DNA of 64,000 nucleotides from positions 434,001 to 498,000 of the forward strand of contig JAPPMF010000009.1 of the NCBI GenBank assembly GCA_028819195.1, written 5' to 3'. Source of the stretch: Bin55 sp028819195. GTDB taxonomy: Bacteria > Pseudomonadota > Gammaproteobacteria > Pseudomonadales > Azotimanducaceae. A program made the translations under genes and the position numbers. The notes under the pieces are model-generated. The model had not been told where the DNA came from. It was given only the letters and a program-made list of their open reading frames with translations, and made no database searches. Position 1 is the stretch's first letter. The number at the start of each line of letters is the position of its first letter. Positions 1 to 9,103 of this stretch are shown here, one piece after another.

Positions 1-166
1 TCTATCGACGTACACTTTATTGATTAATGTTGTACAAGTAAAATATTGCACACAAGCTTGCATGTCATGCTTGATTTTGAAATTGTTTCGATAGTTTTAT
101 CCAATCTTATTGCATAACTATTTGGATTCACTATCATTCTCGTTTTTATCCTGAATTGGAAATGTC

Positions 167-595
167 GTGAAGACTCTAAGTACTCGACCACACGATGTGG
201 TACCGGAATGGTTCGTCGTTGACGCCGCAGACCATACGCTCGGGCGGCTTGCGTCTTTGATCGCTGTTAAGTTGCGTGGCAAACACAAACCACAATATAC
301 ACCTCATGTCGACACGGGCGATTACATTGTTGTGATCAATGCAGAGAAAATTCAAACCACCGGGCGTAAAGAAGACGAGAAACTATACTATCGACATAGT
401 GGATATCCAGGTGGGATAAGGTCACGCACGTTGCGTGAAATGAGAGAACGGTATCCCGAACGCATTTTGGAAATTGCGGTCAAAGGTATGTTACCCAAAA
501 ATCCACTTGGTCGAAAGATGGCAAAGAAACTCAAAGTATATCGTGGTACCGAACATCCTCACGGTGCTCAACAACCAAAAACCTTAGAGTTTTAG
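167..595 (+). CDS. rplM: 50S ribosomal protein L13
   Basis: Large-subunit ribosomal protein L13, an early assembly protein that binds 23S rRNA. The 142 residues match the usual bacterial length, and the family motifs are visible: DAADHTLGRLAS near residue 19, LRGKHKP near 36, the HSGYPGG loop near 77 and VKGMLPKNPLGR near 105. The start is GTG; an ATG three bases upstream is out of frame. rpsI follows after 19 nt, the universal L13-S9 operon order, so the two are almost certainly cotranscribed from the 166 nt upstream. Confidence 0.97.
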   Translation: MKTLSTRPHDVVPEWFVVDAADHTLGRLASLIAVKLRGKHKPQYTPHVDTGDYIVVINAEKIQTTGRKEDEKLYYRHSGYPGGIRSRTLREMRERYPERILEIAVKGMLPKNPLGRKMAKKLKVYRGTEHPHGAQQPKTLEF

Positions 596-614
596 GAAAG
601 GTGTTTAACAATCG

Positions 615-1007
615 ATGGATTTGAATACTGGATACGGTACGGGACGCAGAAAGTCTAGTACTGCCCGCGTTTATGTTTCACCGGGCAATGGGAGAATCTT
701 AGTAAACCGGCAACCGCTCGACGAATATTTTGGTCGAGAAACGGCGCGTATGATTATTTGTCAGCCGCTTGAGATCACGAATATGCGAGATTCGCTTGAT
801 ATAAAAGTAACGGTCAGGGGAGGCGGCAGTTCTGGTCAAGCCGGTGCGATACGACACGGAGTTGCACGCGCCTTGGTAGACTATAACGATGGTCTCAAAT
901 TGGACTTACGGAAAGCCGGGTTTTTAACTAGAGACGATCGCGAAGTCGAACGGAAGAAAGTTGGCTTACGTAAAGCACGCAAGCGACCACAATACTCGAA
1001 ACGCTAA
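615..1007 (+). CDS. rpsI: 30S ribosomal protein S9
   Basis: Small-subunit protein S9, whose basic C-terminal tail reaches the P-site tRNA. At 130 residues it has the standard length. It begins with the typical GTGRRKSSTARVY segment, contains the GGGSSGQAGAIRHG RNA-binding loop near residue 70 and ends in the canonical RPQYSKR tail. The ATG at 615 follows a purine-rich ribosome binding site (AGGAAAGG) just after the rplM stop. It is the second gene of the rplM operon, and the bc1 genes begin 87 nt downstream. Confidence 0.97.
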   Translation: MDLNTGYGTGRRKSSTARVYVSPGNGRILVNRQPLDEYFGRETARMIICQPLEITNMRDSLDIKVTVRGGGSSGQAGAIRHGVARALVDYNDGLKLDLRKAGFLTRDDREVERKKVGLRKARKRPQYSKR

Positions 1008-1094
1008 GGTGAGTTGAACAGTTTTGTCAATCCTCTCGTTTGAGTCAACCAATAACAGTAGTCGACAGAGTCTTGAAGAAGGAGAACAACGGAC

Positions 1095-1694
1095 TTGACC
1101 GAGTCAACTAACCTGACGGTATCGCGGCGATACTTGTTGTTGGCGACTTCAACGGTAACAGCTGTAGGCACAGCGGCAGTTGCAGTACCGTTTGTGCGAT
1201 CATGGAATCCTAGTGCCAAAGCGCGCGCGTTGGGAGCTCCCATAAAGGTAGATATTGCAAAACTCCAACCAGGCGAGTTGCTAGGACCGGTTCCCGCTTG
1301 GCGCGGTCAGCCGATTTTCATTCTTCATCGAACTGAAGAAGTGATCGCGCGTCTTAACGAACAAAATCGAAATTTAGCAGACGCTTACTCGAAAAAGAGT
1401 GAACAACCTGACTATGCTGCCAACTCCACCCGTTCGATTAGACCTGAGATTGGGGTCTATGTTGGGTTATGTACACACTTGGGTTGTTCTCCGAAGTATT
1501 ACGGCGAGGTTCGACCACAGAAATTTGCGACGAATTGGCAAGGTGGTTTCTTTTGTCCGTGTCATGGCTCTCGCTTTGACCTTGCTGGGCGCGTCGAAAA
1601 GAACCTACCAGCCCCGACAAATCTGCCCGTTCCACCTTATCAATTTATCGCCGAAACGATTGTTCTCATTGGCGATGATACTCAGGCTAGCTAG
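1095..1694 (+). CDS. petA: Ubiquinol-cytochrome c reductase, Rieske iron-sulfur subunit
   Basis: Rieske [2Fe-2S] subunit of the bc1 complex, which takes an electron from ubiquinol and passes it to cytochrome c1. The two cluster-binding boxes are CTHLGC (C126, H128) and CPCHGS (C154, H157). The N terminus SRRYLLLATSTV reads as an Arg-Arg (Tat-type) signal-anchor followed by one membrane span. The start is TTG with an AAGGAG site about 10 nt upstream. Its last base overlaps the GTG start of petB. The order rpsI-petABC-sspAB is a familiar gammaproteobacterial layout. Confidence 0.96.
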   Translation: MTESTNLTVSRRYLLLATSTVTAVGTAAVAVPFVRSWNPSAKARALGAPIKVDIAKLQPGELLGPVPAWRGQPIFILHRTEEVIARLNEQNRNLADAYSKKSEQPDYAANSTRSIRPEIGVYVGLCTHLGCSPKYYGEVRPQKFATNWQGGFFCPCHGSRFDLAGRVEKNLPAPTNLPVPPYQFIAETIVLIGDDTQAS

Positions 1695-2962
1695 TGTCTG
1701 AATCAATTAAAAATCCAAACTGGTTATCACGTTCACTAGCTTGGGTGGATGCAAGAATTCCGTGGACAAACACCCTTGAGAAACACGCCACCAAGTACTA
1801 CGCCCCCAAAAACTTTAATGTTTGGTACGTTTTTGGTGTCCTAGCCTCTTTCATCCTAGGTCTGCAGTTACTTACAGGTTTATGGCTGACGATGTCGTAT
1901 GAACCGACTAGCGAAGGTGCGTTTAGGTCGGTCGAATACATCATGCGCGAAGTGGATTTCGGTTGGTTGGTTCGATATTTGCACTCTACCGGTGCCTCTG
2001 CCTTTTTTCTGGTGATTTACTTACATATGTTTCGTGGATTTGCATATGGTTCCTACCGTAAACCACGCGAGTTGATTTGGCTCATTGGTATTGCTATTTA
2101 CTTAGTACTGATGGCGGAAGGTTTTTTTGGGTACTTGCTTCCATGGGGTAACATGTCATTTTGGGGAGCACAGGTGATTGTTTCATTGGTCGGTGCTGTT
2201 CCAATATTTGGTCCTGATTTGATGGAATGGGTTCGCGGTGATTTTGTCATGTCAGGTATTACCTTGAATCGATTTTTCGCACTGCACGTGTTTGCGTTAC
2301 CGGCGGCGCTTGTAGGTCTTGTCTTTGTACATATTGTCGCGTTACACCATGTTGGGTCCAACAATCCTGATGGAATCGAGATTAAAGAAAACAAGAATGA
2401 GAAAGGGGTTCCGGTCGACGGTATACCATTCCATCCCTATTACACGGTACATGACTTCGTCGCGGTTATCCTATTCTTGATCGCATTCTGTGCAGTTGTC
2501 TTTTACGCGCCAGAAATGTTCGGGTATTTCATCGAAAAACCAAATTTTGAAATAGCCAATTCTCTGAAGACCCCAGAACACATTGCGCCAGTCTGGTACT
2601 ACACTCCTTTTTATGCGATGTTACGTGCCGCAACTTTCCCGTTGTTTGGTTTGGACGCTAAATTTTGGGGATTGGTGGTAATGGCTGGAGCAATTCTTAT
2701 TCCCGCCGCGCTACCTTGGTTGGATAGAAGTCCTGTGAAATCCATTCGTTACAAAGGTAGGATTTCAAAGTTTATGCTGGGACTGTTGGTCGTGAGTTTC
2801 ATCGTGTTAGGGTATCTTGGAACGATTCCCCCCTCACCGTTAGCGACTGCTATTGCGCAAATTGGCACGATGTTGTACTTTTCATACTTTCTATTGATGC
2901 CTTGGTATACAAGAAGAGAAAAAACCAAACCGGTTCCTGAACGTGTGACCGGCGGACACTAG
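1694..2962 (+). CDS. petB: Cytochrome b of the bc1 complex
   Basis: Membrane cytochrome b subunit carrying the two b hemes and the quinol oxidation and reduction sites. The 422 residues are in the bacterial range. Several long hydrophobic segments are present, with conserved stretches such as LLPWGNMSFWGA near residue 149, the C-terminal-domain segment HPYYTVHDF near 247, and PEHIAPVWY near 295 (PEWY region of the Qo site). The start is GTG, overlapping the petA stop by one base, so translation is coupled. petC follows after 17 nt. Confidence 0.97.
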   Translation: MSESIKNPNWLSRSLAWVDARIPWTNTLEKHATKYYAPKNFNVWYVFGVLASFILGLQLLTGLWLTMSYEPTSEGAFRSVEYIMREVDFGWLVRYLHSTGASAFFLVIYLHMFRGFAYGSYRKPRELIWLIGIAIYLVLMAEGFFGYLLPWGNMSFWGAQVIVSLVGAVPIFGPDLMEWVRGDFVMSGITLNRFFALHVFALPAALVGLVFVHIVALHHVGSNNPDGIEIKENKNEKGVPVDGIPFHPYYTVHDFVAVILFLIAFCAVVFYAPEMFGYFIEKPNFEIANSLKTPEHIAPVWYYTPFYAMLRAATFPLFGLDAKFWGLVVMAGAILIPAALPWLDRSPVKSIRYKGRISKFMLGLLVVSFIVLGYLGTIPPSPLATAIAQIGTMLYFSYFLLMPWYTRREKTKPVPERVTGGH

Positions 2963-2979
2963 TCATTAAGGTGCCAAAC

Positions 2980-3846
2980 ATGAAAAGCACGTTCGTTGGA
3001 ATGGTAATCATCACTTTAATTTGTGGTGTTAGTCTCTTCGGTGCTGAGACGGATTGGGAACTCGAACCGATGAAACCGGACCTAAAGGATCAAGATTCAT
3101 TGCAAAGGGGCTTAGCGCTTTACCGTGACTTCTGTTTTGGGTGTCATTCATTGCAATACCAACGTTATGAAAAAACTGCAGATGACCTAGGCATTCCCCA
3201 CGATCTGATGGAAGAATATGTCCTCGTAACGGGTGAACCAATCGGTTCTTATATGTCCAATTCGATGTCCATGGAAGATGCTAAGAAATGGTTTGGAGCG
3301 GCACCCCCTGACTTAACCATGGTAACTCGAGTACGCAGTCCGAAATGGGTTTACAACTTCTTGCAAACTTTTTACATTGATGAATCACGTCCTTTTGGTG
3401 TTAACAACAAGGTATTCCCTAATGTCGCGATGCCGCATGCATTACTACCTCTCCAAGGGGTTGCAATAGAGGAATGCTTTGGGTATCAAAGTCTAGACGT
3501 ACTGTTACGTGACGAAGTGATTGAAGCGGCGATTCGAGAAGGTACGTACGAGCCTGAGGAGTATGATCAAGGATTTGGTCGTGAACTCAACTGTCCTGAA
3601 CTCAAGGTCATTGCTGGTACGGGTAGCATGTCCGAAGAGGAATTCGAGCAAGCAACTTTTGACATTGTCAATTTTTTACACTACATGGGTGATCCATCCA
3701 GACAAGCACGTATGGAACTAGGTAAATACGTAATTGGATTTTTGATTGTTCTACTAATTTTTGCTTACCTACTACGACGAGAATATTGGAAAGACATACC
3801 TAAACCGGCGCGCGCTCCTGCAGAACACATGCCCACAGAACATTGA
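2980..3846 (+). CDS. petC: Cytochrome c1 of the bc1 complex
   Basis: Cytochrome c1, the periplasm-facing heme c subunit that passes electrons to soluble cytochrome c. Taking the ATG at 2980 gives 288 residues: an N-terminal signal segment (MKSTFVGMVIITLICG), the heme box CFGCH (C52-H56), and a C-terminal membrane anchor (VIGFLIVLLIFAYLL) followed by a charged tail. An in-frame GTG lies 9 nt upstream, but the AAGG site at 2967-2970 fits the ATG better. It is the third gene of the petABC operon. Confidence 0.96.
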   Translation: MKSTFVGMVIITLICGVSLFGAETDWELEPMKPDLKDQDSLQRGLALYRDFCFGCHSLQYQRYEKTADDLGIPHDLMEEYVLVTGEPIGSYMSNSMSMEDAKKWFGAAPPDLTMVTRVRSPKWVYNFLQTFYIDESRPFGVNNKVFPNVAMPHALLPLQGVAIEECFGYQSLDVLLRDEVIEAAIREGTYEPEEYDQGFGRELNCPELKVIAGTGSMSEEEFEQATFDIVNFLHYMGDPSRQARMELGKYVIGFLIVLLIFAYLLRREYWKDIPKPARAPAEHMPTEH

Positions 3847-3858
3847 AGGAAAAAGACT

Positions 3859-4494
3859 TTGAGTATTTCCGGCCGTCGTACACCAATACTTTTTTACACA
3901 CATAGCGCCGATCAGTATTGCCACCGTGTACGCATGGTTTTGCGAGAGAAACGAATCATCGTACGAGAGATTCAAATAGATCAGGTAGACGTTGAAGATG
4001 ATTTACCTGAGAATCCCACAGGCGAAGTACCGACTCTAGTGGATCGAGATTTTGTATTGTTTCACAGCAATGTGATCATGGAGTATCTAGATGAACGTTA
4101 TCCACATCCACCTCTTTTACCAATTTATCCGGTCGCACGGGCAAAAGCGCGATTGTTAATTCAACGGATCCAACGTGATTGGGCCGAACGCGTAGACATT
4201 ATTGTCGGTAAAGGATACCGACAGCAACAACGCGAACGCGCCCGAAAACAATTGCGTGAAAGTGTGATTTCTTATGCGTATCTGCTGTCCGATCAAAAAT
4301 ACTTTATTGACAATGATTTTACCGTTGTTGATTGTTGTGCAGCGCCAGTGTTATGGCGGCTCGATCACTTGGGGATCAGATTGCCTGAGAGACAGACGAA
4401 GAGTCTCAGGCGATATATGAATTTGGTCTTTTCACGTGGCTCATTTCAGCGCAGTCTAAGTGAGATTGAAGAAGAGTGGCATAAACTCCCCTAG
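3859..4494 (+). CDS. sspA: Stringent starvation protein A (GST fold)
   Basis: SspA is an RNA-polymerase-associated member of the glutathione-transferase fold involved in stress and stationary-phase transcription. The 211 residues show the thioredoxin-like N-terminal half (ILFYTHSADQYCHRVRMVL), the NPTGEVPTLVDRD turn near residue 51 and an all-helical C-terminal half. The TTG start has an AAGGAAA site 9 nt upstream. It sits 12 nt after petC and 10 nt before sspB, the conserved pet-ssp arrangement. Confidence 0.93.
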   Translation: MSISGRRTPILFYTHSADQYCHRVRMVLREKRIIVREIQIDQVDVEDDLPENPTGEVPTLVDRDFVLFHSNVIMEYLDERYPHPPLLPIYPVARAKARLLIQRIQRDWAERVDIIVGKGYRQQQRERARKQLRESVISYAYLLSDQKYFIDNDFTVVDCCAAPVLWRLDHLGIRLPERQTKSLRRYMNLVFSRGSFQRSLSEIEEEWHKLP

Positions 4495-4504
4495 CTAGAC
4501 TCTC

Positions 4505-4885
4505 ATGACTACATCTTTTCAACCGTATTTCATTGATGCCATGATCCGATGGTTGGATGATAATAACTTGGTACCTTATATAGTGTTACGAACAGACATA
4601 CCAGGAGTGAAGGTACCTGCGGGCTATGCCCAAAACAACAGACTGGCGCTTAATGTGTCTAGGCGAGCAGTTCATAATTATTGCAAGACCGAGGATGGAA
4701 TTGCGTTTGACGCGCGCTTTCAGAGCAATTCATTTCGTGTACAACTACCGGTGAACGCAATTGTCGCAGTTCAGACTAAAGACAAAGCAGTAGGCTTTAG
4801 TTTTGAAGACAATGACACGGCAACATTTTCGTTCGATTTAGACAAACACGAAATCGCTCGGTCAAGATTTCAAGTGGTCGACTAA
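4505..4885 (+). CDS. sspB: ClpXP adaptor SspB, short form
   Basis: SspB delivers ssrA-tagged proteins to ClpXP. The dimer/substrate domain is clear over residues 4-105, with PYFIDAMIRWLDDNNLVPYI and PGVKVPAGYA matching family positions. At 126 residues it is about 40 shorter than the E. coli protein (165), and the long acidic linker is nearly gone. The last residues, RSRFQVVD, still resemble the C-terminal ClpX-binding peptide of E. coli SspB (RPALRVVK), so tethering may persist with a short linker. It is cotranscribed with sspA. Confidence 0.9.
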   Translation: MTTSFQPYFIDAMIRWLDDNNLVPYIVLRTDIPGVKVPAGYAQNNRLALNVSRRAVHNYCKTEDGIAFDARFQSNSFRVQLPVNAIVAVQTKDKAVGFSFEDNDTATFSFDLDKHEIARSRFQVVD

Positions 4886-5028
4886 GCATTCAATCCCCCC
4901 GAGGGTCTTTACACGCTTGTCGAATCATTAACAAGTCACGTAACCTAATTTCTCAGTACAATTCAGAGGGGTAAGTTGTCGGATGCCATATCAATATATC
5001 ATGTTGATTGAGATAACGGTGAAGACAC

Positions 5029-7593
5029 ATGGTAAAGTCAAGAACTAAGTGTTTAATAAATCACCAAGTCCACACAAATCGAATAGTTGGTATAGTTAAA
5101 CACACTCGATACAACACGTTCAATGCTGTTGTTGTATTCGCACTAGTTCTATGTTTCTTCGTTAGTTCCGGTGGAACAAGCGCGGAAGGCTTAAGAGTTT
5201 CCGGAGCATTTAAACCAAATTTACCCGACGTTGCTCCACAGGTCAATCTGGCATTCGCACGACCGTATATTTTTGAATACAAAGTCTATTTGCCCAGAAC
5301 GACCAGCGTCGAACGCGACAAATTCCACTCAATTTCTACTATTGGACCGCAAAAGATTGGCATACATCGCGATTTGCCTGAGCGATATCGAGGTGAACTA
5401 AAGCATTCACTCACGTGGCGTAAACGCGACGATGGTATCGTGGCATACCTCTTAGTTCATTCACCCGATGCCGAATCGGTGCGTTTTTTGGCAGATCTCA
5501 GTCTCCCGGTTGGTGCCTCATTGAATTTTTATGAGATAACGACCACCCCCCACATTAGCGTTATACATAGCTACGATGTGCATGCGCAAGAACTTGAAGA
5601 GTCTTCTAGGTTCTGGTCACCCATTGCTTCTGGTGAAAGCATTGGGGTTGAGATATGGTTACCCGATGAAGCCTCAAAAGAATATTTTGAACTTAAATTA
5701 CTCAAGATTGCGCATGGCTACGAACGATCGTTTACAGCCGCTACAAATGTGCAAGAGTGCACCAATCATATCGACGTTCAATGCGCGATTGACGATGGAG
5801 ACATTTCGGAAGAATCCGTTTCAACTAGCATGCGCCTTCGGTATGAGAGTGAAGGTGTGACTTATGCGTGTTCAGGGACAATCCTAAATGTCCCTAATGA
5901 CGGGGAAGATGTTTGGATTCCTTACATTATGACCGCTGAACATTGCATTTCAACTTCGGCCGAAGCCGATTCAGTGGTCGCTTACTGGAACTACCAGTAT
6001 GAGCAATGTGGCGGCACATCTTTGAGTAGTGACTACACTTCAACCCCGGGAGGTGCTGACCTCTTAGCTACTTATCCAGAAGGCGACCAAACACTAATTC
6101 GCCTGCGAAATGACGCCCCAGCTGGAACTTTTTTCTCGGGGTGGTGGGTTACCGATGTTGAAACAGGTGAAACTGGTATCTGTTCTGGCCATCCTACCCC
6201 TGGGATCAAAAAGTTTTTCTCAGGAACGACCACTGGAAATTTCGATGTAAGTGTTTGTGCTGACGAAGACGGTAACGATTGCGAATTGCTTGTCGATCTT
6301 ATTCAACTCGAGTTAGAGAGTGGTGCGATTGAAGGTGGTGCTAGTGGCTCTGCCCTGAGAATAAACCATCCTGACGACAACGAGGATTACTTTGTCGGTG
6401 TGTTATCTGTAAAATCCACAGATCACCCACCGTGTGAAGGTGGTATCGGTTATTTTGGTGAGTTCCAACATTTTTATCCCGACGTGGCGCAGTGGTTAGG
6501 TGCTGAAACAGAACCCGCGGAACCTGACGACGTTCATGGCGATACGGAAGATACCGCAACTGTCGTCGAACTACATTCTGAAACGGAAGGATATATTAAC
6601 GACGAAAACGATATTGATTACTTTGAGATCACAGTCGAGCAAGTGGGTACACTAGTGATATACACGACTGGTTCGATCGATACCACAGGTTCAGTAACAA
6701 ACGAAGATGGTTCAGTCGATTTAACTGACGAGGACAGTGGTAACGACCTGAATTTTTTAATTAGTTTCGCCGCTGATCCTGGAACCTATAGCATTAAGGT
6801 CGAGGGTAACCAATCGTCAACTGGCAGCTATATACTTGTCGTTGAGTTTGAGGTACACAATGAACAGAACGACGATTTGGATGACCATGGCGATACTGAG
6901 GATACCGCAACACCGCTTGAACTAGATTCTACAACCGTGGGGGAGATTGACGATGAGGAAGACATAGACTATTTTGAAATCGTAATTGATCGTGCAGGTA
7001 CATTGAAAATTTATACAACTGGTGATCTTGATACGACCGGTACCGTCACCAATGAGGATGGTACTGTGGATATTTTTGACGACGACAGCGGGGCAGACCT
7101 TAACTTTTCGATTACGTTAAATGCTGACGCTGGAACCTATTTCATCAAAGTCGAGGGCCATTCTACTTCGACTGGAGAATACACACTACACACAGAGTTT
7201 GAGGCTCACGACGACCATGGCGATACCAAAGAATCAGCTACCACTATATCTTCAAGTGCGCGTAATTGGAAGTTCTCGACCGTGGCTTACATTAACGATG
7301 CTTTCGATCAGGACGTCTTTGAGTTAGTTTTTTCACGCAAAACGAAGATAACGATTTATACTGAAGGTGAAACTGATACAGTTGGTCGGTTAACAAACTT
7401 GAACGATGTCGACATCGTCGAAGATGATGATATTTGCGATGAAAATGACGAAGACTGCGAAGAAAATTTAAACTTTTCGCTAACTTATACCGTTGATGAA
7501 GGCACTTATTACCTATATGTTTCCGGTGAGACAACTGAAAAGTCCGAGTACACGCTTAAGGTAGAGACGGATGCTGACCAGGTCAGTGAATAA
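5029..7593 (+). CDS. Secreted trypsin-like serine protease with three C-terminal PPC-like repeats
   Basis: An 854-residue exported protease resembling the lysyl endopeptidase group. A hydrophobic segment near residues 39-52 (AVVVFALVLCFFVSS) acts as signal peptide. A probable catalytic triad is visible: H305 in TAEHC, D353 in GDQTLIRL and S439 in GGASGSAL. From about residue 501 the protein consists of three repeats of roughly 110 residues (about 501-615, 618-727, 728-854), each opening with HGDT(E/K) and containing the pattern D-x-D-Y/V-F-E and GTY-x-(I/L); these look like pre-peptidase C-terminal (PPC) beta-sandwiches used for secretion or substrate binding. It has its own transcription unit between sspB and a methyltransferase, with no housekeeping partner. 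The substrate is unknown. Confidence 0.85.
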   Translation: MVKSRTKCLINHQVHTNRIVGIVKHTRYNTFNAVVVFALVLCFFVSSGGTSAEGLRVSGAFKPNLPDVAPQVNLAFARPYIFEYKVYLPRTTSVERDKFHSISTIGPQKIGIHRDLPERYRGELKHSLTWRKRDDGIVAYLLVHSPDAESVRFLADLSLPVGASLNFYEITTTPHISVIHSYDVHAQELEESSRFWSPIASGESIGVEIWLPDEASKEYFELKLLKIAHGYERSFTAATNVQECTNHIDVQCAIDDGDISEESVSTSMRLRYESEGVTYACSGTILNVPNDGEDVWIPYIMTAEHCISTSAEADSVVAYWNYQYEQCGGTSLSSDYTSTPGGADLLATYPEGDQTLIRLRNDAPAGTFFSGWWVTDVETGETGICSGHPTPGIKKFFSGTTTGNFDVSVCADEDGNDCELLVDLIQLELESGAIEGGASGSALRINHPDDNEDYFVGVLSVKSTDHPPCEGGIGYFGEFQHFYPDVAQWLGAETEPAEPDDVHGDTEDTATVVELHSETEGYINDENDIDYFEITVEQVGTLVIYTTGSIDTTGSVTNEDGSVDLTDEDSGNDLNFLISFAADPGTYSIKVEGNQSSTGSYILVVEFEVHNEQNDDLDDHGDTEDTATPLELDSTTVGEIDDEEDIDYFEIVIDRAGTLKIYTTGDLDTTGTVTNEDGTVDIFDDDSGADLNFSITLNADAGTYFIKVEGHSTSTGEYTLHTEFEAHDDHGDTKESATTISSSARNWKFSTVAYINDAFDQDVFELVFSRKTKITIYTEGETDTVGRLTNLNDVDIVEDDDICDENDEDCEENLNFSLTYTVDEGTYYLYVSGETTEKSEYTLKVETDADQVSE

Positions 7594-7623
7594 CTTGCAC
7601 TGATTTGTATCGAACTCGGATCA

Positions 7624-9003
7624 CTAAACAAGTCTTAGATCAGGAAAAAGATTGCCGCCGTCGTGATGGGAGGGTTGGAAGTTCTCGATCTCGGAAACGA
7701 TGTTTTCTAATTTACCGGAAACCCACTCGTGTTTGTTTGGGAATTTTTTGTAAATATGAGTTTCTATTTCTCGATACCATGGGGTTTTGAGACTGTGTCT
7801 CAATTGAAATTGTCGTTTTGGGTCAGAGGTCTGGAACGCATTTAGTCGCAGTTTCACATCTTTTGCGATACCTACCTTAAATTCACCGGGACAATTTCGA
7901 TTAGAAATAACGTAGACGTACTTTTGCTCTCGGTAGTGCTCACCTTGGTCGTTACGTTGCAGTGGCTCAGTCTGTAAGGTGATCTCGGTGTTATCAGGTT
8001 TTTGTTGATTGTCTGACTCCTCAGTAAACTTCTTTTCTTTGAGTAGTCTATTTTTGACCTGATTGTACGCTTGCTTCGAAATGTCAATGCCGATCCATTT
8101 TCTTCTAAGTCTCTCGGAAGCTACACAAGTAGTTGCGCAACCGCAAAACGGATCTAATACAACCCCATCTTCATTCGTACTTGCTTGAATGATTCGTTCC
8201 AATAGTGCTATAGGTTTTTGGGCAGGGTAGCCTGTTCGTTCTCTACTGGTCCGACCGACCGCGTCTATGTTTGTCCAGTAGTCTCTTCGATTTACTAACG
8301 TAAAGTATCCTGCATTATCCCGGTAAAGTTTGATGTTCGTTTTCGAGAACAAGACCTCTTGATAAGTTCCCCATTCATCCGTGTAGGTTAGTTTGTTAGG
8401 TGAGTGTTTGAGTTGTCCGGTGAGGTAAGACTTTTCTTTGGACACGTTAAACACCGCGACCCGATGATCTCTATTGTAAAAAAGAAGAATGTCGTGTTTT
8501 TTGCCGTATTGTCGTTTAGTTTGACCTCCAGTACGGTAACACCATACAATTTCGTTGCGAAAATTTTCCTCTCCAAAAATGCAGTCCATCGTCGTCTTCA
8601 GATAATGGCTCATCGTCGGATCGCAATGTAAGTAAATTGATCCTGTTCTTTTGAGAACTCTGAAACATTCAATTAGTCTAATTGCCATATACGCTAAGTA
8701 GACGAAGTTATAAGGTTTACCTACACCTTTCACTCCGTGGAGATACTGATATACGTCGAGATTGTCCTCTTTAATAGTTTGTAGCCAATCTTTTTTTACA
8801 TCTTCTTCTCGAAAGATGTCTTTGAAACTCGCACCTTCTGCATGAGAACCGATTGGTGCTGTAAACTTCTTATTCTTGTTAAACGGAGGGTCGAGATAAA
8901 TCAGGTCTATACACTCGGAGTTGATTCCTCGGAGAACATCCAAATTATCCGTACAGAATATTGTTCTGTTGGTTACATTGCATTCAGGCATAACATCACT
9001 CAC
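7624..9003 (-). CDS. Beta-type DNA methyltransferase fused to a GIY-YIG-like (T5orf172/MUG113) domain
   Basis: A 459-residue protein in two parts. Residues about 15-320 form an N6/N4 DNA methyltransferase with the catalytic motif DPPF at 38-41 ahead of the AdoMet motif DPFCGCATT near 281, the order of the beta class. Residues about 363-442 form a second domain with YVYVI, FKVGIAKDVKLRL, an ETHIYKKF segment and HEWVSG, which I recognise as the T5orf172/MUG113 branch of the GIY-YIG nuclease superfamily. One chain may thus modify and cut DNA, or the domain may only bind it. The start is taken as GTG at 9003; ATG at 8991 is an alternative, and neither has a clear binding site. There is no separate restriction gene beside it; it converges with the protease gene. 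Confidence 0.85.
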   Translation of the reverse strand: MSDVMPECNVTNRTIFCTDNLDVLRGINSECIDLIYLDPPFNKNKKFTAPIGSHAEGASFKDIFREEDVKKDWLQTIKEDNLDVYQYLHGVKGVGKPYNFVYLAYMAIRLIECFRVLKRTGSIYLHCDPTMSHYLKTTMDCIFGEENFRNEIVWCYRTGGQTKRQYGKKHDILLFYNRDHRVAVFNVSKEKSYLTGQLKHSPNKLTYTDEWGTYQEVLFSKTNIKLYRDNAGYFTLVNRRDYWTNIDAVGRTSRERTGYPAQKPIALLERIIQASTNEDGVVLDPFCGCATTCVASERLRRKWIGIDISKQAYNQVKNRLLKEKKFTEESDNQQKPDNTEITLQTEPLQRNDQGEHYREQKYVYVISNRNCPGEFKVGIAKDVKLRLNAFQTSDPKRQFQLRHSLKTPWYREIETHIYKKFPNKHEWVSGKLENIVSEIENFQPSHHDGGNLFPDLRLV

Positions 9004-9103
9004 AGGAGAGTTGTACGAGAGGTCGGATAGGGATTGAGTTCGTTGAAAACTTTAAGTCGAGCAATAAAAACCAGTTAGTGGTTTATCATGGGAATTGAGT
9101 TGT

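Noticed and set aside
1..166. Promoter for the rplM operon
   Set aside because: The AT-rich leader has several TTG-starting hexamers, but none pairs with a good -10 at proper spacing, so I could not choose one.
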